Part shown: one piece after another, positions 12,214 through 21,627 of the stretch
How the letters are laid out: each line of letters starts with the position of its first letter
How positions within the stretch are numbered: position 1 is the stretch's first letter
Source of the DNA: Dichotomocladium elegans
Taxonomy: Eukaryota > Mucoromycota > Mucoromycetes > Mucorales > Lichtheimiaceae
Reading direction: 5' to 3'
Assembly (NCBI GenBank): GCA_025716815.1
Contig: JAIXMN010000010.1
Location: 930,001-994,000, forward strand
Length of the DNA: 64,000 bases
Program-made: the position numbers and the translations under genes
Notes under the pieces: generated by a model
The model's database searches: none
Told to the model about the DNA's origin: nothing
What the model saw: only the letters and a program-made list of their open reading frames with translations

Positions 12214-13603
12214 TTAATATACATGACCCGGCCCTTGTACTCCTTTCTTTTGATCGATGTTAAAACGAGGGGGGGGTGTGGGAGAGAAAGGGAGAAGGGA
12301 GAGAGTAGTAGCGCGGGTGTTGATGACAGAATAAGCAGAAATAGCCATCTTACAAACTCGGAGACTTACCCGATGATGGCAGCACGGAGGTCGAGGATTT
12401 GCGGATACTGACAAAGTCGGATACCTTTTTGGTAGCCGAGAACCGCATGTCTGCGCGATCCCGGGAATTTGGAGATGACTTCCTTTTTTGAGCGGGATGT
12501 GCACCACACGCCCGCTCTGCTGCTGCTGCTGCTGCACGCTCTAGACCCGGCATCGGATCTGCGTGCATGCCTTCTTTTGTTGACGCCTGCGCAAGCGCTG
12601 CGAACTCGAATGCGCCTATCGCTTCGGGTGGGCGCAGAAACCGATCATTGTCTTGTTCATCTGCAACAGGATCAAGTGAGCGATGACGGCGCCATGCAGC
12701 GTCGAGCGTCACCAGCCGCTGGCACACTCGACTATTCATTCTAACTGCGTTCAGATCACTATTCCCGATCTCTTTGAAGAAGCCGCAGGTCTGGATGGAC
12801 GGTCGCCAAGGCGGGACCTGAATCATGGGAAGGAAGCGTGCTCGATCGTGTAATGTCCATTTCGACAACGATCTCAGGGAGGACGAGGAGTCGAGGGAAG
12901 ACGGGGACAAGGAGGAGGACGACGACGAGGAGGAGGAGGAATAAGAAGAAGAAGAAGAGGAAGACAAGGAGAAGGGGGAAAACGGCGAGGAGGTCAATGG
13001 AAGGGGAATGAAGTCGTGGATGTCAATGAATAGAGGTCTATTATGCGACGAAGGCACAGCAGCGACATCAAGCCCATCCAAGCGGCGGGCTATGGCTTCG
13101 GTCATTGTCCACATTCCAGCGCGGCCATCATCTAAAGGTAGGTCATGGTAGCGGTGATGAAGCTCTCCGAGACGAGGTGGTAGTGGGAGAAGGGTTCCGG
13201 CAAGGACGGGGCGGGCGTGGGTGTGGAGGTCTCTGACTGCAGAGTCAAGTAGTTGCGAGATAGGGTCTAATGGGGTTAGTTATTGGGAGTTAAATGATAG
13301 GATAAAGTTCGACGATGGTATGCAGACCGTGAAATGGTAGCATGCGGTGCAGGTAATCTTGCAAGTCTTTGCGCCATAGTTGGATGGAGTCCATGATAGG
13401 GGAGGGGAGATAACGCGCGTCGAAAGGGGGGTATGTCTGGTATTTGCTAGTGAAATTCCCAGCCTAAAAAGTAGTGCACTGACCACATGGGGGGGAATAT
13501 TGCTACGGGTCAAATTCCAAAAATGGCAGTTGAGATTGACATATTCAGAGCAAGCGGCGAATGCCCACGGGCGAAGGCGTTCTTTTTCCCTTGCATCGTC
13601 CAT
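12214..13603 (-). CDS. Unrecognised protein with long poly-Ser tract
   Basis: Minus-strand gene reconstructed from frame continuity. Exon 1 starts at the ATG at 13603 (MDDAREKERLRPWAFAACSE) and contains an aromatic, Cys-containing stretch SEYVNLNCHFWNL. A 47-bp intron (GTCAGT...CAG) leads to YPPFDARYLPSPIMDSIQLW, then a second short intron near 13271-13336 (GTCTGC...TAG) to DPISQLLDSAVRDLH. The third exon holds RAGMWTMTEAIARRLDGLDV, then a run of more than 20 serines broken by Tyr, Leu and Pro (near 12890-12960), then a basic end with SATKKVSDFV. A donor GTAAGT at about 12371 suggests a last small exon ending at 12214, but this is uncertain. I do not recognise the family. It is tail-to-tail with the helicase gene, 57 bases apart. 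Confidence 0.5.
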
Positions 13604-13700
13604 CGATTTACACAGACCAAGAGCAACTAGGATTGTGCTTTGATGATGAGAGGAAGAGAGCGCGCACACTCACACGCGCCGGGTGGAGTGAGTTTGCTTC

Positions 13701-14140
13701 ATGATGGGGCGACGGGAAAAAAGCAACGGACGCGAAGGCACGTGGAACAAGCTCATCCAGGAGAACTTTCTTAATGTCCTACAATGGAAGCCTCTTCCAG
13801 AAAACGGGTTTTATTGTTTACGTGTCTCGTTGGATTACGCGGAAGCGGCTTCACGTCCGGATAAGGCAGCCGATTTCATGCTAAGGGACAAGCAAATTGC
13901 GTGTACAATACATGTGCGCTACCTTTTGTGCTTCAATGTTTTTTTGTTCTCTCTCCCCCCACCCCACCCATCCACACACATACATACACATACACACAAA
14001 CACAAACACACACACACACACACGCACGCAAGCTAAATTTTCGAATTGCTTACAATCGCTTTGTACTAGCAGATCCGGTCGCACGAACCTTGAAATTGAT
14101 GCAAGTCAGCGGACAATTCGAAATCGAGATTAGACGATAA
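13701..14140 (+). CDS. Small unrecognised protein, two exons
   Basis: ATG at 13701 opens a 106-residue protein. Exon 1 is 13701-13913 (MMGRREKSNGREGTWNKLIQ; later AADFMLRDKQIACTIH). Exon 2 is 14033-14140 (LNFRIAYNRFVLADPVART; ends FEIEIRR). The splice is phase 0, the spliced length is a multiple of three, and the intron carries the CA repeat at 13972-14030. The second exon looks like alternating beta strands. The gene is divergent from the minus-strand gene starting at 13603, so both promoters must fit in less than 100 bases. No family is recognised. Confidence 0.5.
13972..14030. repeat. (CA)n-rich imperfect microsatellite within an intron
   Basis: CA/CATA/CAAA units covering most of the only intron of the small gene at 13701-14140. 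The repeat directly precedes the acceptor GCAAG at 14032. Confidence 0.8.
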
Positions 14141-14797
14141 CACTCGCAAACAACCATCATTGTTCCTTCTCTCGATCTCTCCTCTACTCCCTCCCCGTCC
14201 CTTTCCCCTTCCAACTCCACCTCATCTCATCCTTCCATCCACCCCCCCCGGGACCACCCACCCACCCCGGAGTTAGATCCATATAAATTCATCGCTTCCC
14301 CTCCCGCCCCTTTTTCTCCCGACCATCCCTTTCTGTTTTATTACCGCAGAGGTTGGCCACAAGCACGCATTTAACCAATCTCTACCTCTTTGCATCTTGC
14401 CCAAACTCATCTACTACATGCTCCGAGGCTATCCACAACTTCTAACCAACCCGGACCCAGAAACCCTTTTTCGAAACTGCTTCATTTCAGTCTAGGAGAT
14501 TGCTTTTCCTTTCGTTCTCGTATTTGGTCACCACCTTTACATTGCACGTTTCTAAAAAAAATCTCATAAAAGTCCCAGCGACCATATCATTTAATGCTCC
14601 ATCCACCAAGTCTTCCGAACTCACCATCCGTATCAAACCCCAGTACTGTTCTCTTTCGGATTCCATACACACCGTCTACAACAAAAGGAGCTATCGCTAC
14701 TACCCATCCTCATCCTTATCCTCTGTCCACTACTCTTGCAGCCACCGCTGCCGCTGCCGCTACAGCTACAGCTACAGCTACTCGCTTGTTTCGTACC
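14141..14797. other. Promoter/leader region, strongly pyrimidine-rich
   Basis: The stretch from 14160 to 14340 is mostly C and T, with a TATA-like sequence TATAAATT at 14282-14289. It fits a promoter and long leader for the gene starting near 14798. An upstream in-frame ATG at 14594 exists, but the intervening peptide is low complexity (Pro, Ser and Thr, then an Ala/Thr repeat). Confidence 0.4.
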
Positions 14798-15328
14798 ATG
14801 GCGCCATCTGATCGTCCGCGGCATCATTATTCTGTATTTCCCGTGACTTCCCAAAGAAGTCATGACAGCCCCACCACCATCACCAGCAACATCAACAGCA
14901 GCAGCACCAGCGACGGCAGTGGCGGCAGTGGCAGCAACGGCGACGGCAATGGCAACGGCAACGGCGATGACAACAACACATCCCGTTCGCCGTTAAACAT
15001 GGTCGAAGAGCCTCCGCCACCGCAACCCTTGATCGCCGCACCACATATTCGATCCGTCTATAGTATGCAGGACACTCTCGATTCGCTCTATGACGAATGG
15101 GTCACAATCGATATCGTGTTCAGGTCCTTGCAGGGCGCATTTCCTGCTCGTTTGCCTCCTGCCGAGCGCGAAGAGGAATACCTTGATGAAATTGATCGAG
15201 AGCTCAGCATTACTTATGATGACCTAATGGCCCAGGTGCGCAGACTCCATCGAAATCTAAATCGGCTGGCGAGAGAAATGGCCCACTATTCAGACATTGT
15301 TATGGAATCACAACACCGCCAGTATTGA
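14798..15328 (+). CDS. Unrecognised protein with Gly/Asn/Ser-rich N-terminus and acidic helical C-terminus
   Basis: The ATG at 14798 has a strong context (ACCATGG) and gives 176 residues; the frame is open back to the ATG at 14594. The N-terminal part is low complexity: Ser/Thr, then alternating Gly-Asn-Gly-Asp units encoded by GGCAACGGC-type codons. The C-terminal 90 residues look folded: IRSVYSMQDTLDSLYDEWVT, then AEREEEYLDEIDREL and RLHRNLNRLAREMAHY, which should form charged helices. A nuclear or signalling adaptor role is possible, but no family is recognised. The 3' region after 15328 has more open sequence, so a longer spliced form cannot be excluded. Confidence 0.5.
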   Translation: MAPSDRPRHHYSVFPVTSQRSHDSPTTITSNINSSSTSDGSGGSGSNGDGNGNGNGDDNNTSRSPLNMVEEPPPPQPLIAAPHIRSVYSMQDTLDSLYDEWVTIDIVFRSLQGAFPARLPPAEREEEYLDEIDRELSITYDDLMAQVRRLHRNLNRLAREMAHYSDIVMESQHRQY

Positions 15329-16059
15329 TCTCTACCCCGTCCTCTCTTTTGTTAATCCTAACGGACTGTTTCCCCCCCCCCACTTATGCTTTGCTTTGTA
15401 TTCTCTTTTTCGTTTCAGTACTCAAACAAAAAGCCGCTATTTTTTCGATTCAATCCCATGCTTTTGTTATTCTCCTGGTGGACATTCTTCAGCGTCATGA
15501 CTTTCCTCTCCCATCTATTCTTTATGCTCTCTAAGCAAGATTATGCCTCGCACCCTTTTACATTCAAATCAGGAATTCACATAAAAGACTACGTACATGC
15601 TGCCAATCCACATGTCTGAATCTGCCGGAATATATGCAATTCGAGCTAGGCAATATCTTTCAGATGCCCTGGTATGGATGCACCTGATTGTCTTGGACCT
15701 CTATATAAACGGTAGCAAGCATGCAATCGCGTGTGCGCGAGTGTATGGAAAATGAGCATGTTTTGTTGAAAGGACGATCATTGGTGGCATTGTTTGCAGG
15801 CGCCTTTCTCATTCATGCGACTGCCTGCTCCCGTCCAATGTCGGCTGCAAATGGTATCGATGAAAAATCAACAGCAATTGTGCATCTCGCCCCCCCGTCT
15901 TCAGTAGCACTCGCAGCAGTCTGAGAAGAAGAAGAACAGATATACAATAAAGGATTTCTATACTTCACAATTGCTAAATCCATGTATAACCTCCCTCCGT
16001 CTATTTTGCAGTAAAACATCATAAATTACTGTACGTTGGGCTATAGGCGAGAACCGTCC
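15329..16059. other. 3' and intergenic sequence, no supported gene
   Basis: AT- and T-rich downstream sequence of the preceding gene. Open frames near 15721 and 15810 lack good splice sites and motifs. Nothing is assigned. Confidence 0.35.
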
Positions 16060-16483
16060 ATGTCTGGATCACCCTCTGTGATGGTGGCTGCACCACCTGG
16101 TTTTCACCGTCGAGGCAGTTTTACGCCAGTTCTCTCAAGTTACAACGAGAAAGAGGAACACATCGGACAATCACCAACATTACCAAGAAGGTGGGGGGGG
16201 GCAGCACCTATGCTGGAACCCTGCAAGGTGATCAATCCTGCGAGAAAGACATTTTGCAGAAAAAGTCACTGACGCGTACCACCATAGCAAAAAGCGGCAA
16301 GCTCTGCCTAGCACAGAAATTGGGTTTCAGACCCCGACTGCAAGCATGATCCAAGTACATATTCAAGTGCCCTATCACGCCCCTATCGCAGCTATTGGCA
16401 CCACGTCCCTGATAATAAATGCCTTGTACGTGTTATCGTTGACTCCTTGTCTCCCTTGCAAAGACAATGGTTGTAATGTTTGA
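16060..16483 (+). CDS. Possible small two-exon gene, unknown
   Basis: The ATG at 16060 opens MSGSPSVMVAAPPGFHRRGS and continues to PTLPRR. An intron of about 70-100 bp ending near 16287-16294 restores a frame reading RQALPSTEIGFQTPTASMIQ and then VHIQVPYHAPIAAIG to a stop at 16481-16483. Two donor/acceptor pairs keep the frame, so the junction is undecided. The peptide looks coding but matches no family I know. It may lack upstream exons. Confidence 0.33.
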
Positions 16484-16638
16484 AGTTAAGTACATGGGGG
16501 AGGGGACAGCATAAATGAAAGCCCCCCAAAAAAATGCCCAACCCCGAATGTTGTCAAATGAATTCAACCGGACTTGCTTGGGACGCCAAAAAAAAAGGGA
16601 AAAAGAAAAAAGGAGCCTAATAAAAAATACACCACCCA

Positions 16639-18767
16639 ATGGAGATCAACAACCCCGCTGACATTGCATCACACGTAACAAAAGAACAGGTCGATCCTCC
16701 TGTGGAGCAATCACCACAAGCGACCGATGCATTAATACCTTCTTCGGGTTCAGCTGGAGAGACTAATGAAGAGGAGAAAGAGCATAACGCCGCTTTCATG
16801 ATATATACCTACAACATCAAGGACGAACCATGCTGTCTGATCGCCACAACCGGATCACGATATAATACCAATGCGTCGGTGACGCTTCAAGCCGAGGCAG
16901 ATTTAATCCGAACACCTTGTACGGGCGAGCGACCGTTCGATGGCAATAACTTTTTCAAAAACGCAAAATGGTAATATAGAAAGAGCAAAGCATACTCGAT
17001 CGCATGATGCTCCTAGTGACACATGGCCTTTTTGTTCGAAACAAAAAAAAAAAGGTCACCGGACGGTACCTGTTTGCTTACCAATTCCAACGATTCCGTT
17101 TTACGACTTTTCAACCTGCAAGTGCCTCTATACACATATATGTATTGTTGGACGGTTCCTCACTCACACCAAACAAAACAATCTCTTTTATTTAGACCTT
17201 ATGAGCTTTACGAAGCTGTACCAAAAGGTGTGTAATATGCCTGAGCGTGCGTTGTGTGTGTGTGTGTGTGTGTTTTCTTAGCGGTTTGCAATAGAGGAGA
17301 AGGGAATAACGACTAACACATAGGATAGACCCTCTGGATCTAAGCATGGGATTTGGGATTTCAACCGCAGAACCCATCACCGACTTTGCTTGGTTCCCTA
17401 CGATGTCCATCCAAGGTAAACAATCACAACGCCAAAGCCAGGAAAGGATGGAGCAGTGATATCAACTTGGCTTTCGTTATTTTACACTTAGATCCTGCAA
17501 CTTGTTGCTTCCTTGCCTCCGTACGGGACCAACCAATGCAAATGTGGGATGCTTACACAGGCGAGGTAAAAAAAAGAAGTGGAGCATATATTCTAGGACA
17601 TGCAGTTTGATGTTGTTGTTGTTGTTGTTATTGGAAAGCTACGTGCGAGCTACAGCGTGATTGACCATCGCGAACGATTTATCGGCCCCAATGTCATCTC
17701 GTTCAACCCAACTGGGTCACAGTAAGCGCTATTTGACCTCACACATGGATCGGGTTAGAGCTAAAAAAACATATAGTATTTACTGTGGTTATGAAAACAT
17801 GGTCGAGATCTTTGACGTGCAGCGGCCGGGAAAGGAATCGACAAAAATACCCACTGTGCCAAAGCGAAAGAGCAAGGAGGGCTTGAAAGGTAAACCATAC
17901 TGCGGCGAAAGTGAAGGATTGCTCAACCATCCAATCGACAAACAAAAGGTATTATCTCCTGCTTGGATTTCAGTACGGATGGGCTTTACGCGCTGGGATC
18001 GTACAGTCAGTCCGTTGGCATCTACGATGAAACAAACCATGAACTATGTCTCAAACTGGGAGGGTTCAAAAGTGGCGTAACTCAGGTAAAGAATCTCTAG
18101 TTCGATGTCGGAGGGACCCACACGTATTGATGGATAGCCGCTGTTGTGGCGGAGGACGTTTTAACAGGTCCGATTTACTCCTGACGGCCAGCATCTTTTC
18201 ACAGCATCCAGAACATCCGATGCCATACAGTGCTGGGACATTCGCAACACATGCGACGTGCTCTACGATTTGCCACGCCAAGGCAGAACAAGTCAGAGGC
18301 TTACATTTGATCTCGACCCGAGTGGGAACGTGCTCGTCGCGGGCGATCATGTAATGTAAACCATGAATCACGTGATATCAGAGAATAACCCCTGCGCCCG
18401 CCATGGGATGCGCTGCTTGCTTTTTTTTTTTCTTAGGATGGGAACATACTATTTTATGATATCTCAGCGTCAGCCACAGAAAATCGTTTATTACGAAGCT
18501 TCAAGGGCCACCACGGTAAAAACTCCCATGCAATCTGGTGGGGGCGAGTCATCTCACTGTCCTTGTACTACTTGCATAGATACCTCTAGCTGCACTACCT
18601 TCAATCCTACCTACCCATGGCTTCTGGCAAGCTGCTCCGGACAGCGTAAATTCGACCATCATTATAATAGCGAGAGTGATGATGAAAACGATATTCCCGC
18701 GATCGACAATTCGCTCTCCATTTGGCACATGCCTGGCCAAACTAGTTGGTTTGCGATGGAAACATAA
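16639..18767 (+). CDS. WRAP53: WD40 protein of the WRAP53/TCAB1 family
   Basis: Multi-exon gene starting at the ATG at 16639 (MEINNPADIASHVTKEQVDP). The N-terminus is acidic and disordered; the beta-propeller follows. Recognisable blades include FKNAKWSPDGTCLLTNSND (split by the intron near 16971-17053), then SVLRLFNL, DFAWFPTMS near 17380, FLASVRDQPMQMWDAYTGE near 17510-17567, IYCGYENMVEIFD near 17778, an exon from about 17950 reading SCLDFSTDGLYALGSY in the proper frame, and a C-terminal exon with TTFNPTYPWLLASCSGQR and ending TSWFAMET at 18767. The SGQR block before an acidic stretch near the end is typical of WRAP53/TCAB1. In animals this protein binds CAB-box RNAs and assists telomerase and scaRNP assembly; S. 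cerevisiae Swt21 is a distant relative. A role in nuclear RNP assembly here is inferred from homology only. Confidence 0.8.
17253..17272. repeat. (GT)n microsatellite in a WRAP53-like gene intron
   Basis: About ten GT units in an intron just after the exon near 17195-17228. Confidence 0.8.
17611..17629. repeat. (GTT)n repeat in a WRAP53-like gene intron
   Basis: Six GTT units inside an intron. They are not coding in the spliced model. Confidence 0.75.
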
Positions 18768-18925
18768 ATCAAAAAGGATGTTTATCGAGGTGGACGGGAA
18801 ATGAGGTGTGTATGTATGTATGTGTGCTCGTGTGCGTCTTGTGTGTTTATGGATACATATATATATGTATATATGGTGCATGATGTCCATTCCTGCTTTT
18901 TTTCTCCCTTCTCCCCTGTGGTTGC
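18768..18925. other. Short convergent 3' spacer
   Basis: The 158 bases between the stops of the WRAP53-like gene (+) and the PRPP synthetase gene (-) contain TG- and TA-rich repeats near 18810-18875. Both transcripts must end here, so overlapping 3' ends are likely. Confidence 0.45.
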
Positions 18926-20260
18926 TTAGAACAGTTCATAGGTAGGGTCAAAGAGCATGCTGACGCTTTCGCCGTTATGGATACGTCGAATGGCCTCTGC
19001 AAATAAGGGAGCGACAGCGAATGTCGAAATCTTGCTGCATTTTTTAAGATGTTCGTCTTGCGGGACAGAGTCACTGACAATGACCTTGTCTAGATAGCTG
19101 TTTTCGATGCGGTCGAGCGCGTCTCCGCTCATGATGGCGTGGGTGATGATCGCATAGATCTTCGTGGCACCGTTCTCGTGGAGAAGTTTGGCTGCCTTGG
19201 TGATGGTGAAACCGGTATCCGTGATATCGTCAATGAGGATACAGACCCGGTTTCGCACATCGCCCACAAGCATCAAATCGTGCTTTTGCGGCTTGTCAGG
19301 TCGGCGGCGTTCTTTATGAATCAGCGCAAAGTCCATCTGCAGCTTTTCGGCAATAGATGTGGCTCTTTTAGGTTAGGAAAAGATGAATTGTCAGTCATTT
19401 CTTCATTTCTCCATCTCTCTGTTTGTGCCTACCTTTTTGCACCGCCAGCATCAGGAGAGACGATGACGGCCTCGGCGTAATCGGGAATGTTGTGCTGAAT
19501 ATATCTTATCATGATCGGAAGGGATGAAAGATTGTCCACAGGGCAGTCAAAATAGCCCTGGAATTGCGGATCATGCAAGTCAAGTGTAATGATGTGGTCC
19601 GCTCCTATAACAAAGATTCACATGTAAACATGTGGCCTTCCTCTTTCCCCGTATGTGGTGCATTATCATGGTTTCCTTTTCCCCCTTACCCGCACACATC
19701 AACAGCTCAGCAACGAGCGTGCCTGCTCGCGCAACCCATTGCCGATAGCCATTCAGATCCCGGGGCTGCTGCTGTTGCTGTTGCGACTGGTCATTCCATG
19801 CTCCTCTTAGACGTAGTTTCTCAATTGCGTCAGCGACGGCTTTTTCGTCAGTCGGGGTGGGCGGATGGCTACGCAGGGGGGTCGAGGGAATGGTACGTGG
19901 CGTGGAAGGTAAGGTGGGTGGGGGTGCACGTGTCAGCGGCGCACCGGTGTTGTTGTATGGCGCGTCGGGCTGCCGGGAATAAGGGAAGCAAGGAATCACG
20001 GCTGTCACTTTTCTGGCCGAGGCAGTCTTGCAGGCCTGGAGCATGATGAGCAACTCCATGAAATTGTCGTTGACGTGCCCGCATCCGGATTGAACAATGT
20101 AGACGTCTTGCTCACGCACCGATTCGTACAGCTCCACACGGGTCTCGTTGTTGCTGAACTTGGCAAGAAACGATTTGCCTGGCTCGCACGACAGGCGGCC
20201 GCAGATATTGTCCGCAAGCGACGGATGAGAGGATCCGGAAAAGACAACAATATTACGCAT
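18926..20260 (-). CDS. PRS5: Ribose-phosphate pyrophosphokinase (PRPP synthetase) with large loop insertion, PRS5/PRS1-like
   Basis: Three exons on the minus strand: 20260-19690, 19604-19433 and 19364-18926; the spliced length gives 393 residues. The start [20 protein letters not shown] is typical, followed by [20 protein letters not shown] and [13 protein letters not shown]. Right after YSRQ, where ordinary enzymes carry the catalytic flexible loop, about 80 extra residues appear (Pro/Thr/Ser-rich, then a poly-Gln run). The fold resumes at [39 protein letters not shown] and [12 protein letters not shown] are conserved. The PRPP-binding motif reads DDITDTGFT, which differs from the usual CGT/GGT ending. 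PRPP feeds purine, pyrimidine, His and Trp synthesis. S. cerevisiae Prs1 and Prs5 also carry insertions, which makes this a likely Prs5/Prs1 type rather than the basic catalytic isoform. Divergent from MRP10. Confidence 0.88.
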
Positions 20261-20839
20261 GTTACGTACTCTATAAAGTGGTGTGAGCCGTCGTTCTTGC
20301 GAGGTGTTTTGTATTCGGGGAAACGGGCGGGGAAACGGGCGGGGACGGATAGCCAGAGAAAGAGAAGAAAAAAAAGAAAGCCAAGCTAAAACGGGATCGG
20401 CATTTAAAATTCAAAGATGCTTGAATCCCGAGTTGCAGAATGTCGTCAATCCTTTCCAATCAAACCAAAGCTGGGCTCGTCAAAACGATGCAATCCATCC
20501 CTAATCCCCGCTAAGCTCTGGATATTGTCTTCAAGAAAGCATGCTTTCGGCTTCATAAATGATGACGTTGCCGATTAGTTGGGGCGTAAGAAGAAGAGGG
20601 CTGTAGGGTGAACAAGGGGCGGGGTAGGAGAAGATGTACACCAATGGATAAAGCGTGTGGCTTATGAAAATTTATTTTCTTGAATGGGGGGTGTACACAT
20701 TTGATGGGTTGGGGGGGTTATCGCGTGCGTGAATCGTCACTGCGTTTTTTATTTATCGGGAAAAAAGGGGACGCGGGGGTGTGGAACTTGGATTGTTTTC
20801 TCTAGGAGAGCAGAAAAAAAAAGACCTTCCCTGCCCATC
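20261..20839. promoter_or_regulatory. Divergent intergenic region between PRPP synthetase and MRP10
   Basis: 579 bases with a tandem GGGGAAACGGGCG duplication at about 20319-20344 (two adjacent copies) close to the PRPP synthetase start, and G-rich segments at 20686-20720. Both promoters must lie here. No known factor site is assigned. Confidence 0.45.
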
Positions 20840-21158
20840 ATGAAGTTGAAGCAACTCAAAGTCCGGCCTCGCAAGCTATTGGAATCTAGCCCATGCGTTG
20901 TAGAAATGGGTGCCCTTTTTGAATGCTGGGCTACCTCGGGCATCGATGACAAGCGATGTCTCGCAGCTCAAAAATCGCTTCAGGAATGCATGGCAAAGCC
21001 GGCAAGTATTCAGAAACACGAAAAAGCAAGATTGTTTGTGGGTAGACATAGAATCACTCATATATGAGGGCTGTCGCTTTTACTTCTTCTAGGGTAAAAA
21101 GACGAAGCAGCAAAATACCATCAACTATCACTTGGCACGTCTCAGCAAACAGCTGTAA
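20840..21158 (+). CDS. MRP10: Mitochondrial small-subunit ribosomal protein Mrp10 (mS37, twin CX9C)
   Basis: Two exons, 20840-21037 and 21093-21158, encode 87 residues. A twin CX9C motif is clear: C-VVEMGALFE-C and C-LAAQKSLQE-C, each with exactly nine residues between cysteines. The basic N-terminus MKLKQLKVRPRKLLE and the C-terminal NTINYHLARLSKQL (after the intron) match yeast Mrp10, which ends with a similar INYH.ARL block. In yeast this protein is imported into mitochondria, where oxidation by Mia40 forms two disulfides, and it is part of the 37S mitoribosome. The donor at 21038 (GTGGGT) is weak but is the only phase-0 choice that joins the two conserved parts. Confidence 0.88.
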
Positions 21159-21627
21159 CTTCGCACACGCACACGCACATGCACACGTACACATACACAT
21201 GCACAACACACACACACACACACACACACGCCACTTTACACATCCAACATCCAAAGAAAATAGCGACCTGGTCTCAGAGAAAGAACAATAATGATCTCGC
21301 TGCCATCTCTTTTAATCGTATCCATACACACGTATCCGCACTACCCTGTATCATAGCCGTCGCTCTTCTAGACCAATAGTTCTTCCATAAGGATGGAATA
21401 CAATTGACATTAACCAAAAAAGAAAGCAAGCATGGCACTAGGTTTTCATTTTTATACATGAAAGGGTGAAAGAAAAAAAAAGATATACAATAAGCAAATG
21501 GACGAGAATAAGGTGAATAGAAAGACAGGATGCGCTAGTGAACGGGATGGGGGGGGAGTAGATGAGTGACTGAATGTGCGTAAAAAAGTGCTTGACTAAG
21601 GGGATGGGGGAAATAGATCTACGTTCT
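21159..21627. other. Convergent 3' spacer with CA repeat
   Basis: A CA/CACG-rich tract occupies about 21162-21231. The rest is AT-rich untranslated sequence of MRP10 (+) and the purine permease (-). Confidence 0.5.

Noticed and set aside
12469..12744. Plus-strand frame with poly-Leu stretch
   Set aside because: It is the reverse of the Ala-rich coding sequence of the minus-strand gene at 12214-13603.
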